Part shown: one piece after another, positions 1 to 6,761 of the stretch | How the letters are laid out: every line of letters begins with the position of its first letter | Numbering within the stretch: position 1 is the first letter of the stretch | DNA from: Chrysochromulina parva | Taxonomy: Eukaryota; Haptophyta; Prymnesiales; Chrysochromulinaceae | Direction of reading: 5' to 3' | DNA: 13,489 bases | NCBI GenBank assembly: GCA_002887195.1 | Contig: PJAB01001583.1 | Location: forward strand, 1-13,489 | The notes under the pieces: model-generated | Told to the model about the DNA's origin: nothing | Seen by the model: only the letters and a program-made list of their open reading frames with translations | Databases searched by the model: none | Program-made: the position numbers and the translations under genes

Positions 1-13
1 CTCGTTTACCCTG

Positions 14-117
14 CTTTTACCCTGGATACGGAGGCTCGAGGACTTTTACCGTTTTACGCAATTCTTGTCCAGCTGGACACTTTTACCGTCTTACGCCAAA
101 ATGCCCTCACTTTTACC
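14..117 (+). repeat. Short CTTTTACC dispersed repeats
   Basis: CTTTTACC occurs at 14-21, 43-50, 80-87 and 110-117, with spacings of 29, 37 and 30 bases. The second and third copies share a longer unit: CTTTTACCGT followed by TTTACGC (51-59) or CTTACGC (88-96). A one-mismatch relative of the 14-mer at 40-53 lies at 12378-12391. This could be a decayed tandem repeat or a cluster of protein-binding sites. The function is unknown. Confidence 0.5.
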
Positions 118-181
118 CTACATGTATCCCCACCCTATGAACGAGAAACACCTCGCTGCTCGCACAAGTCCTCTAACCCTT

Positions 182-210
182 CGAACCGGTTTTAAGATTT
201 AACCGGTTCG
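182..210. repeat. Perfect 10-bp inverted repeat
   Basis: CGAACCGGTT (182-191) is followed by a 9-base AT-rich spacer (192-200) and its exact reverse complement AACCGGTTCG (201-210). Each arm contains the palindrome AACCGGTT. It could form a hairpin in the 3' flank of the sugar-transferase transcript or act as a dyad protein-binding site. It has no terminator-type T run and the context is eukaryotic. Confidence 0.6.
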
Positions 211-313
211 GACGGAACTCAAAGTCAACTTGAGGCTACTCTTTAAAATCTATTTTCCACTGGTATTGATCTTTGATGAGACGCCCCTTTTGAAAATGAT
301 CGGCCGGTGGGTG

Positions 314-351
314 CCCCCCGCCCCCCTCTACCCACTACCGCCCCCCGGCCC
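314..351 (-). other. G-quadruplex motif spanning a stop codon
   Basis: On the minus strand, the sense strand of the sugar-transferase gene, G runs lie at 349-351, 341-346, 331-333, 321-326 and 314-319. The last four are separated by loops of 7, 4 and 1 bases, so they fit the canonical G3+N1-7 rule. The TAG stop (335-337) lies in the 7-base loop. The motif is directly visible; whether it folds in DNA or mRNA is inference. Confidence 0.6.
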
Positions 352-1732
352 GGGAGATAATTGAAATTGTGGTATTCTGAATCTGTGCCGGGACGCGCCA
401 AAGCCCCATCCGCTTCAGGGCCTCGACGCGCCGCTCGCCTTGCAGACCTACGGCGTGAAAGAGGCACAGCCCGTCGGTGCTCGATCTCGTCGCACCTCCG
501 GGGAATGCCGTGGCCTGAGCTGGCTCGAACCCGTGGCCAGCCTTGCGAATCTTGGGTGACGTGTCAAGTGCCGCCTCCGGTGGGGCCCCATGGCCTCGTG
601 CACCAGCTGCATCGTGCAGGTGCTCGCGGGCGCTGGCAATGGCTGGTCCTAGGAGACCGCTCGTGACAGTGATGGCCTTCGTGCCACCCGCCCAGCGGGA
701 GTAGTTGAGGAAGTGCAGCAGGAGCACACTCTCGAGCGACGAGGCCGTCGGGCGGAGGGCCTCGTCGGCTGCCATGATCCTGTCGTCGTGGAGCGCGTTC
801 CCGATCAAGGACTGCCAGTCTTCCTGTGCTCTGGATGCACCGAGGTCCTGCTGGAGCTGGTGACCTTGGTGCTGTGCGCGCTGCTGACTCATGAAGTGAC
901 GCCACGAGCGGGAGCCCCGCGCCCCACGAGCGATGCGCGGGTGGAGGTTGTGATACGGTGCCGGTGAGAGAGAGAGGCTCATCTCAAAGGGGAAGCGGCG
1001 CCACTGCGGGTCAGCCGCCAGGATGACCATCACCATCAGCTCCTGCTCATAGCAATGGTGTCGGTACGGGAATGCGCGTGACGCCCACGCTTGTGGACCG
1101 GTAGGGGAGCCTCGGATGGCCGTGCCGGAGCTGACGGGACCCTGCAGGGCTGACAACGCCCCGGGGTACCGACGCCCTTGGCGCATCGAGAGCGCCGCTG
1201 ACAGGAGCCACGCCGCGCTTGGGCGCACGAGCATGGCGCCTGTATTCAACCCGAGGCCGAGAGTCTTGAACGGCCAGTTCGCGGGGCATCCGGGGTGGCC
1301 TCCTACTTGCAGCACGATATCGTCTTGCATGCGAAGCCACTCGTCAAAGCACTCGGCGCGCAGAATCAGGGCGTCGAGATCCAGAAGGATGACAGGAGCA
1401 TGTGTGGAGAGCAGCGTGTCCAGCGCAGCCTTGAGCTTGTATGTGAGCACGGCCTCACGCTCGAGCTCCTTGGTCTGATCTGCAGGTAGCGCCGGCATCA
1501 AGGAGACTGGCAACCGGCCGTCGGCGGCGGTGCAGCAGCGCGCTCGCAAGCAGAGGACCTGCTGCGAATGTACCAACGCAGCAAATGTGCGACACGCGGT
1601 GAGTACGTTCTCGTCGAGGCAGTGCACCAGGAGCGGGAACGCGACATGGAGCCTGGCGTGATTGATGATGAAGTTGTTCAAAAGGTCTGTTACCTTGCCT
1701 CCAGCGACGGTCACCACCGTGGCGCGGCGCAT
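335..1732 (-). CDS. Nucleotide-diphospho-sugar transferase, PF03407/GT77-like
   Basis: This encodes a predicted glycosyltransferase of 465 residues that would transfer a sugar from a nucleotide donor to a glycan or glycoprotein, probably in the Golgi. The start is the first ATG in frame (1732), with A at -3; the frame is open a little further upstream but only from a TTG. The domain begins almost at once (VVTVAGGK, residues 6-13). A DxD metal/nucleotide-binding motif stands in ILLDLDALIL (DLD at 118-120), and the conserved segment LGLNTGAMLVRP (159-170) follows. Near the C-terminus ERRVEALKRMGLW resembles the terminal motif of the family. About 60 residues around 185-250 and a long tail look like lineage-specific insertions. 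No signal anchor is visible, although Golgi enzymes of this type usually have one, so an upstream exon may be missing. The family call is firm, but donor and acceptor cannot be told. Confidence 0.85.
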   Translation of the reverse strand: MRRATVVTVAGGKVTDLLNNFIINHARLHVAFPLLVHCLDENVLTACRTFAALVHSQQVLCLRARCCTAADGRLPVSLMPALPADQTKELEREAVLTYKLKAALDTLLSTHAPVILLDLDALILRAECFDEWLRMQDDIVLQVGGHPGCPANWPFKTLGLGLNTGAMLVRPSAAWLLSAALSMRQGRRYPGALSALQGPVSSGTAIRGSPTGPQAWASRAFPYRHHCYEQELMVMVILAADPQWRRFPFEMSLSLSPAPYHNLHPRIARGARGSRSWRHFMSQQRAQHQGHQLQQDLGASRAQEDWQSLIGNALHDDRIMAADEALRPTASSLESVLLLHFLNYSRWAGGTKAITVTSGLLGPAIASAREHLHDAAGARGHGAPPEAALDTSPKIRKAGHGFEPAQATAFPGGATRSSTDGLCLFHAVGLQGERRVEALKRMGLWRVPAQIQNTTISIISRAGGR

Positions 1733-1743
1733 CGTAGATCGAT

Positions 1744-1815
1744 TCAAGCCGCGCGCACAAATAAGGCCGCTCTCACGACACGCTCTGTTGTCTCGCTCTC
1801 AGTCCACTCCCGCAT
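1744..1815 (-). other. Possible uORF before sugar transferase
   Basis: An ATG at 1815, with A at -3, opens a 23-codon frame that ends in TGA at 1744-1746, 11 bases before the main ATG at 1732. If the transcript starts upstream of 1815, this frame would be met first by scanning ribosomes and could reduce translation of the main frame. The peptide resembles nothing I know. The transcription start is not known, so the role is conjectural. Confidence 0.3.
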
Positions 1816-1994
1816 CCTGAGTGCTGAGAACCTCACCTCCGGACTGATCACGTGAAGCGAGTTCGGAGTTGCGAGCAACGGCTAACGCCGTTTTCTATGC
1901 GCGTTGCATGCGGCGGGCGGCGCTGGCTTGGCTGGGCTGTCCTTGGGCTGCCAAGTGTAAAACTCTTTTGTCTTTACTGTGCTAGCTCAGTGCC

Positions 1995-2010
1995 TCACCG
2001 GCACCGGTGA
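1995..2010. promoter_or_regulatory. Dyad TCACCGG-CA-CCGGTGA
   Basis: TCACCGG (1995-2001), two bases, then its exact reverse complement CCGGTGA (2004-2010). TGACGTG (2008-2014) overlaps the right arm and GACGTGA follows at 2025-2031. TGACGT is the core of CRE/bZIP sites in eukaryotes. The position, about 260-300 bases upstream of the sugar-transferase ATG, suits an upstream promoter element. Binding is inference. Confidence 0.3.
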
Positions 2011-2276
2011 CGTGTTTTTCCCGACGTGACCATGATTGTGTCCGCTGCGTGCCAGGGTGCAGCTTCGTGCGTCTCGTGCCGTCACGGGTGCGTCACGGGC
2101 GCACTCCACGCCGTGTGCCCATGCAGCGTCTCATGCCCTCTCACCTTTCTCCCGCCAAATCTCCCCTTACACGTTCTCCATGGCTGCCCCCCCGGGGGTC
2201 GACCAGCGCCTTGGCCCTCTGTACGCCGCACGAGTGGCCTCTAGAGTGGCCCGAGATAGCTGACGGCTGCGGCGGC

Positions 2277-4021
2277 TCAGATCGAGATGTCAAAGTTCAT
2301 CTTCGGCTGCCAGCGGAAGGGCGGCGGCTCCGCGCCGCTCGAATCCGCGATCGCGCCGTCGTTGGCATACATGACGTGCAATGAGTTGAGACCGTCCACG
2401 TAGCCAGCGTACGTCTGCAAGTTGCCCTGACCGCCGCCGAATTGATTGCGCAGGGCACCGACGAGCCCGACGCCCGCGCGGATGCCGCGCGGGGGCTTGG
2501 GCGCCTTGCCCGTTTTTCGGCGCATCGCGGCGATGGCCTGTAGCTGCATGGGCGGCGACTCGAGAAATTTCGCAGTCAGCTCGGTGAGCTGCTTGCCGAA
2601 GGAGGTGGTGAGCTGCACGCGCGTCTGGTCACCGACGCCGTCGACCATCAGCTGGCCGATGGCCGCATCAAAGTGCTTCTCGGCGTTGCGCCGCAGCCCC
2701 TCATGCTGCCACTCGGCCACTGTGCCGCCACGCCCCATCACCTTGAGCAACTGCCCCTTGAACCGGTTGATCGTCGAGGTGGTCAGCTGCTGCCGCTGCT
2801 TCTGGAAGAGCTCAGTCACGTCGTTGTTGAGCGCCTTCTGCAGCCGGCTGCGGAACTGCGCAATCATCGGGCTCGCATCCGACGAGCAAGTGCTCACACC
2901 CGCGTCGAAGGTGTTAAGCGCCGTGTTGAGCATCGACGTGGCCTCGGGACCAAAACCGCTCACGACCACGCCCTTGGCGACTTGCTTCGACCACCGCTGC
3001 AGCACCAACTGCGAGCAGACGTGCCACCAGAGTTCGGGGGCGGGCGCAGACGCGGGCGCGCGGGCGGGGGCGGGGGTGGGGGCGCGGGCGGGCGCACCTG
3101 GGCCTGCGCGAATGCTGCCTCGTAGCTACGCCCAGCAAGGTAGCGTTCGGTGAGCCATGCCTCAGAGGGTTGCTGATCGATGATCGCCCCGGAGGCCTCC
3201 CACGCCTTCTTGGCCACATCGGCGAACCCGGACGCCTTGCCCAGCCGGCCGCCGACCCCGCTGAGCGTCGATCGCAGCGCCTCCACGCCCGCCTCGAAGC
3301 CCTCAGCGTCATCGCTCTCCGCGGGCACGGTGATCAGGACGAGCTCAAACAGGTCCGAGAAGGCCTTGCCTTTGAACTCGGTCGCGGCGGTGGCGGCGCT
3401 CCACGCATCCTTGCATGCCGCGCGCACCGCCGCCTCCGGCAGGCTGTCGTCCGGGTCGCGCACATGCACAAGCATCGTGCGCCCGTCGCCGCCACTAAGC
3501 ATCGCCGCAAGGTGGTGAGAGAAGACGCGCTCGTAAGTCTCCTTGACGAGGGCAGCGGTGGGCTTGACGCAAGGCGAGTGCATAATGAGCGCATCCGCGA
3601 GCGACAGGCAAAAGGTCGTCAGCTTGCACGAGTCGGCCGCGCTGCGCTCCTTGCCAACCTGTGCAAGAGGCCTGGTCTCAAGGACGAGGCACCCGGGCAT
3701 GCTGGGCGAGGATGCCAACCACGCGCCCGCAGACGCGGGATCCTGCGGGCCCAGCTGCAGCGCAGTCGCAAAGCGGGTGCCGAAGACTGCGTTGAGCAGC
3801 TTCGAGCTGCGCGACTTGCCTCCCACCGAGGCAACGACCGAGAGAGTGGCACTGCTCGGCGCCGATCCGGCGACTGCGGTCGCACTCGAGCCGAGGAACT
3901 CGCCCGCCCCATTGATCAGCTGCTGCGGATCGGCGCTGCCGCCCCTCAGCCGACCGAAGCTCTGCGCGCATTCCGACCAGGCGCCGGGCACCGCGAGCAA
4001 AAGCCAGGCGGCCACGCGCAT
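2277..4021 (-). CDS. RHD3/Sey1-like GTPase relative with signal peptide, likely inactive
   Basis: Two exons (4021-3098 and 3008-2277) join in frame at a phase-0 intron to give 551 residues. RHD3, Sey1 and atlastins are ER GTPases that fuse tubules. Family landmarks in order are LLNAVFGTRF after the P-loop position (75-84), LADALIMHS (141-149), the G4-like VHVRDPDD (185-192), a DLFEL..ITV segment (223-232) and VSGFGPEATSMLNTAL early in exon 2, which parallels the VSGFG..L.S.LD segment of RHD3. Key residues are lost: the P-loop GxxxxGKS/T reads VGGKSRSSK with Ser aligned to the catalytic Lys, and the D-x-x-G switch position reads ETRPLAQ. The protein opens with a hydrophobic signal peptide (MRVAAWLLLAVPGAWS) and ends without the transmembrane hairpin of Sey1, so it is shorter than the usual ~800 residues. 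I infer a lumenal, secreted or plastid-routed pseudo-GTPase. The start is the first ATG (4021, G at -3). Confidence 0.82.
3009..3097 (-). other. 89-nt C-rich GT-AG intron
   Basis: Joining the two halves of the RHD3-like gene needs this intron. The donor is CAG|GTGCGC at 3098/3097 and the acceptor is CTCGCAG|TTG at 3009/3008. Both exons are whole codons (924 and 732 nt), so it is phase 0. The transcript strand is extremely C-rich. The complementary strand carries at least five G runs of 3 or more with 1-3-base loops (3062-3088), a dense G-quadruplex motif. There is no obvious branch-point consensus. Reading through on the donor side would give a Pro-rich tail unlike the family, which supports removal. 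Confidence 0.8.
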
Positions 4022-4118
4022 TGCTGGAGGACGATCTCCGAATGTCCTCAATCACGCCGAGACGGCGCGTTGCAATGTGTGTGAAAGATTGATGTGAAAC
4101 ATCCGGAACACTTGACAT

Positions 4119-5252
4119 CTAGTCAATCGACTGGTTCACGCACAACCTCGCCAGCTCATCCCCATGATTGTCACCCCACTCAATCTGGCCCTTACCCGCG
4201 AGGACGATGTCGAGCCTCGCGGCTTCGGCCTCTCGCTCTGCCTGCTCCTCGAGCTCAAGCAGCGCCTCGTGCTCCGGATCGAGGAGCAGCCCACGCCGCA
4301 CCGCCGCGAGCGCCTCTGCGGAGCGCCTCAGCCCAAGCAGCGCCCTCCCTTTCCTCTCGTAGGCTGGCACATAGGTGGGGTCACATCGAATCGCTCGCTC
4401 AGCGTCCTCGAGCGCCTCCTCCGCCTGGCCGCAGCGCTCGTGCGCGAGCGAGCGGTTGCCGTATAACGAAGGCAGCGCCGGGTCGAGCGCGATCGCGCGG
4501 CTGAGTGCCGCAGCGGCCGCCGCATACTCTCCCAAACCGAAGTGGGCCACCGCTTGCGCATTCAGGGCCTCGACGTCCTGCACGATCTCCTCGGAGACCG
4601 CACTGATCGGGGCCGCGGACTGCCGCCGCCGCTGCGCGGGCAGCGCGTGGCTCTCGACCGCCAGCCGAAAGAGCTCATTCTCGGCCTCGAGCTGCGTGTC
4701 GGCCATCTCCTGAGCCAAAAAGGCGGGGAAGGTCTTCTCGAACAGTTCGAGCATGCGAGGGCGCTCCGCTGCAGGCAGCGAATCGAAAAACTCCTTGAAC
4801 GGGTTGCCGGCGGCGGCATCGTCGCCGTCGCCGTCGCCCAAGTTCGCGGCCGCCATGAGCGCCGCCAGCGTCGCTCCGTCCAAGCCCAGATCCGCGGCAA
4901 AGTCTGCCAGCGGTGCCTCCGCAGCGTCGCCGAGCTCCGCAGCAGCGCGCTCGCGGCCGCGCTCGAGCATGATGGAAGGATCGACGCTCCCCTCGGCGAG
5001 AGCTCGCGCCCAGCCAGCGCCAAAAATGTCGGAAAATGGATCGGCGAGCAGCGCATCCGCTTCGGCAGCACGGTCGCCCGCACGCAGAATCGCCTCGTAT
5101 GCCTTGGCCACGGCCAAGTACTTTTCATTGGCATCGGGCGAAGGATTCTTATCCGGGTGCAGCCGCAGCGCGAGCTTTCTGAATGCGGCGCGCGCAGCGT
5201 CCAGTCCAGCGCCTGGCGAGAGGCCGAGAGCGCGATAGTCGGAGGCGGACAT
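4119..5252 (-). CDS. J-domain plus TPR co-chaperone
   Basis: This is a 377-residue DNAJC-type co-chaperone that should stimulate the ATPase of an Hsp70 and use its TPRs to contact client or chaperone. The J domain is N-terminal (residues about 4-66) and has the diagnostic HPD tripeptide at 32-34 followed by KNP. A middle acidic/Ala-rich region (67-225) contains PFKEFFDSLP and a predicted helix rich in Glu and Leu (165-200). Three TPR units follow, roughly 229-262, 263-296 and 297-330, with the typical LDP and CDP turns. The tail is Glu-rich with a final WGDNHGDELARL segment. No signal peptide or membrane segment is seen, so it is probably cytosolic or nuclear. The ATG has G at -3 and nothing upstream looks like an earlier start. 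J domain first and TPR last is the reverse of the DNAJC3/DNAJC7 order. Its stop lies 97 bases upstream of the next gene's ATG. Confidence 0.92.
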   Translation of the reverse strand: MSASDYRALGLSPGAGLDAARAAFRKLALRLHPDKNPSPDANEKYLAVAKAYEAILRAGDRAAEADALLADPFSDIFGAGWARALAEGSVDPSIMLERGRERAAAELGDAAEAPLADFAADLGLDGATLAALMAAANLGDGDGDDAAAGNPFKEFFDSLPAAERPRMLELFEKTFPAFLAQEMADTQLEAENELFRLAVESHALPAQRRRQSAAPISAVSEEIVQDVEALNAQAVAHFGLGEYAAAAAALSRAIALDPALPSLYGNRSLAHERCGQAEEALEDAERAIRCDPTYVPAYERKGRALLGLRRSAEALAAVRRGLLLDPEHEALLELEEQAEREAEAARLDIVLAGKGQIEWGDNHGDELARLCVNQSID

Positions 5253-5608
5253 AGCCGCTAACGCGTTTTAAAAGTCAAGCTGAGTCAAGTCAAGTCAAGA
5301 TATTCATTCGAGATTTGGTACCAGAATTAAATGTAATGTAGCCCCGCTGGCTGATATATCTTGATGCAGTTTGCTGCCGTTACGCGACGAAACTCTCGAT
5401 AAAACTTGCCTCCGCTCGTCGCGAAGCCGACGAAGCGAATGATACTCGGCCCCCTCGCGGCGGTGCTCGCGTACGGGAGCCGCGCGCCACATTCGTCGCG
5501 CGTACAGTCGATCCGGTGCGCCTCGTACCGACTTCGGAGTGAATCACGACCGTTCTTCGCACTGCTCTCTGACTCTGATAAAGCGGGTGCTGTCGTTTTG
5601 TTTGCAGC
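5253..5608. promoter_or_regulatory. Divergent promoter region
   Basis: This 356-base spacer lies between the divergent J-TPR gene (minus) and coiled-coil gene (plus), so it should hold both promoters. AT-rich DNA is concentrated at 5265-5365, next to the J-TPR start. It includes TTTTAAAA (5267-5274), the GTCAA repeat at 5274-5298 and an 8-bp palindrome GATATATC (5353-5360). The half nearer the coiled-coil gene is GC-rich and lacks a TATA-like element. No small gene is supported. Confidence 0.5.
5274..5298. repeat. GTCAA pentanucleotide repeat
   Basis: Three perfect tandem GTCAA units (5284-5298) follow one separated copy (5274-5278). They lie 22-46 bases upstream of the J-TPR ATG, probably in its 5' leader or core promoter. 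This is a short microsatellite or a cluster of TTGAC sites (minus strand), the core of W-box-like motifs. The latter reading is speculative. Confidence 0.45.
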
Positions 5609-6352
5609 ATGATCGACCCTTTCTTGGGGGGGCTCGCGCTTGCAGCACTAGCAGAGTGGAAGGACGAGGATAGAAAGCAAAGGCCCGATCTAACCGCCGC
5701 CGTGGCGGCGCCGCCACCCCCCGCAGCGCCACCACCGTTGCCCAAAGTTGTCTTGGCTGTGGCGGACAAGGCCTTGGACAAGGCGAACAAGGCTCTGGAC
5801 TTGGCGGCCGCCCAGGACAAGGATGCGGCCGGAGAGGTGGCTGAGCTGAAGCTTAAGGTGGCGGCGCTCGAGAAACAGCTTCTCGAGCAGGCCTCGGGCG
5901 CGGCGGCCAAGGAGAAGGAGACGGCCAAGCTGCAAAGCCAGCTAGCTGCAAAGGATGCACAGCTGCTCGAGCTTGAGAGCCAAGTTGAGGAGCTGAAGAG
6001 CAAGGAGGTGGGAGAGGACCTCTTTGTGGCCGCCCGGCTGCAAGAGCAGATCGACGAGGTGCGGGAGACAGCTGCCGCGATCTGGGCGGACCTACTTCCA
6101 CTCGTCAAGGACTTGCCTGCGCCGCTCGTCGCATCGAAGTTGACGGAGAAGGAGATAGGGATGATGCGCTCGAAAGTTGCGTGCGACCAGGAGGCTGCAT
6201 GTTTCTTCCTGCAGCGCGCGGCGCACGCACTCAAGCTCTCGGGCGTGGGCGAGCGCGACCCGAGGCTCCTCGAGATCATGGCATTGCTCTCCTCCGCCGA
6301 GGCGCAGCTCAGGGACCCACAGCAGCAGCAGCCGCTTGCGCGAGGTCGTTAG
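5609..6352 (+). CDS. Coiled-coil protein of unknown function
   Basis: This encodes a 247-residue acidic protein that I do not recognise. The start ATG has A at -3 and follows a T-rich TTTGCAG. Residues 1-30 form a short N-terminus with a hydrophobic patch (LGGLALAAL). A Pro/Ala linker occupies 31-46. A predicted coiled coil runs from about 50 to 156, beginning with imperfect DKALDKANKALDL repeats and then regular heptads with Leu at a/d (LKLKVAALEKQLLEQ). After it a more globular-looking helical part (158-232: WADLLPLV, CFFLQRAAHALKL) ends in a Gln/Pro-rich tail. There is no signal peptide or transmembrane helix. A scaffold or tethering role is guesswork. It is divergent from the J-TPR gene and convergent with the PDZ gene. 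Confidence 0.72.
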   Translation: MIDPFLGGLALAALAEWKDEDRKQRPDLTAAVAAPPPPAAPPPLPKVVLAVADKALDKANKALDLAAAQDKDAAGEVAELKLKVAALEKQLLEQASGAAAKEKETAKLQSQLAAKDAQLLELESQVEELKSKEVGEDLFVAARLQEQIDEVRETAAAIWADLLPLVKDLPAPLVASKLTEKEIGMMRSKVACDQEAACFFLQRAAHALKLSGVGERDPRLLEIMALLSSAEAQLRDPQQQQPLARGR

Positions 6353-6761
6353 TCACCGAGTCGACTCCGACTTGACTCAGGCACTGTGACGGAGGGGAAA
6401 TGCGTTATGTTTACCAAGCGGTTCTGTGCGCACTCGAGCGCCGACGTCTCTTTACTCGTTCTCGTATATAATGGTCTACGAAATCGAAAGCGGCGACGGT
6501 GGACGGATGGCGCTAACCGCAAACCGGGCGGACGAAGATCACGATGCGCGGACTACGCACTACCGCGATCGATACACGGCGATAAACGATATACGGATTA
6601 ACGTCTTCTAAACGTCTTCGCTTGTGAGCGCGCCCCGTCACGTGTGCTGTCCGTGGTCGCGTCTCTGCAGTCTCCGCCCGCGTATCCGCAGTATATCCGC
6701 GGTATCGTACCGCCACGCCCGGCCACCAACGAGCCTCTCGAGCGACGACGCACGAGTTACG
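6353..6761. other. Tail-to-tail intergenic spacer
   Basis: This 409-base region lies between the 3' ends of the coiled-coil and PDZ genes. It holds a 10-bp palindrome GAGTCGACTC (6358-6367), a TATATAATGG segment (6465-6474), and a direct repeat AACGTCTTC at 6600 and 6611. A 46-codon frame with a good start context lies at 6471-6611. There is no clear polyadenylation signal for either gene and no RNA gene. Confidence 0.5.
6471..6611 (+). CDS. Doubtful small protein, 46 residues
   Basis: An ATG with A at -3 and G at +4, an optimal context, opens a 46-codon frame rich in Asp, Arg and Thr with no recognisable domain. TATATA lies immediately before the ATG, too close to serve as its TATA box. It may be a chance frame in a spacer. 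I list it because the context is good and the region has no other gene. Confidence 0.15.
   Translation: MVYEIESGDGGRMALTANRADEDHDARTTHYRDRYTAINDIRINVF

Larger units (their letters stand above)
1..334. other. Left-edge non-coding DNA
   Basis: No gene is supported here. On the minus strand it is the 3' flank of the sugar-transferase gene. The first 120 bases are AT-richer than the rest of the window and carry four copies of CTTTTACC, at 14, 43, 80 and 110. A perfect 10-bp inverted repeat sits at 182-210, and a C-rich tract begins at 314. I see no AATAAA-like polyadenylation signal. Confidence 0.6.
1733..2276. other. Intergenic region, about 540 bases
   Basis: This holds the promoter and 5' leader of the sugar transferase (minus strand, near 1733-1950) and the 3' flank of the RHD3-like gene (near 2276). 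Visible structures are a 6-bp stem with 4-base loop (AACGGC/GCCGTT, 1877-1892), a 7-bp dyad at 1995-2010, two TGACGTG/GACGTGA CRE-like sites (2008-2014 and 2025-2031), and an 11-bp tandem repeat CGTCACGGGTG/CGTCACGGGCG starting at 2080. The short reading frames here have no recognisable protein. Confidence 0.5.

Noticed and set aside
1983..1992. TAGCTCAGTG, similar to a tRNA A box
   Set aside because: No B box (GGTTCGA type) and no acceptor or anticodon stem follow within tRNA distance. The same holds for the A-box-like block near 12541.
2026..2244. Cys-rich 72-codon frame in the intergenic region
   Set aside because: It has no signal peptide or cysteine spacing pattern, begins in repetitive GTCACGGG DNA, and overlaps other equally open frames.
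2180..2263. 27-codon frame starting CCATGG before the RHD3-like gene's 3' end
   Set aside because: It is short, has no recognisable product, and T at -3 is a weak start context.
4022..4051. Extension of the RHD3-like gene by 10 codons
   Set aside because: It would need a TTG start and would bury the signal peptide; the ATG at 4021 has a good context.
3170..4084. Plus-strand frame of about 300 codons opposite the RHD3-like gene
   Set aside because: It has no domain and Arg/Ala-rich low-information composition. The minus strand has clear family motifs across the same bases.
5380..6279. Minus-strand Ser/Ala-rich frame opposite the coiled-coil gene
   Set aside because: It is Ser-rich through reverse reading of the Ala/Glu/Lys codons and has no domain. 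The plus frame has heptads and a good start context.
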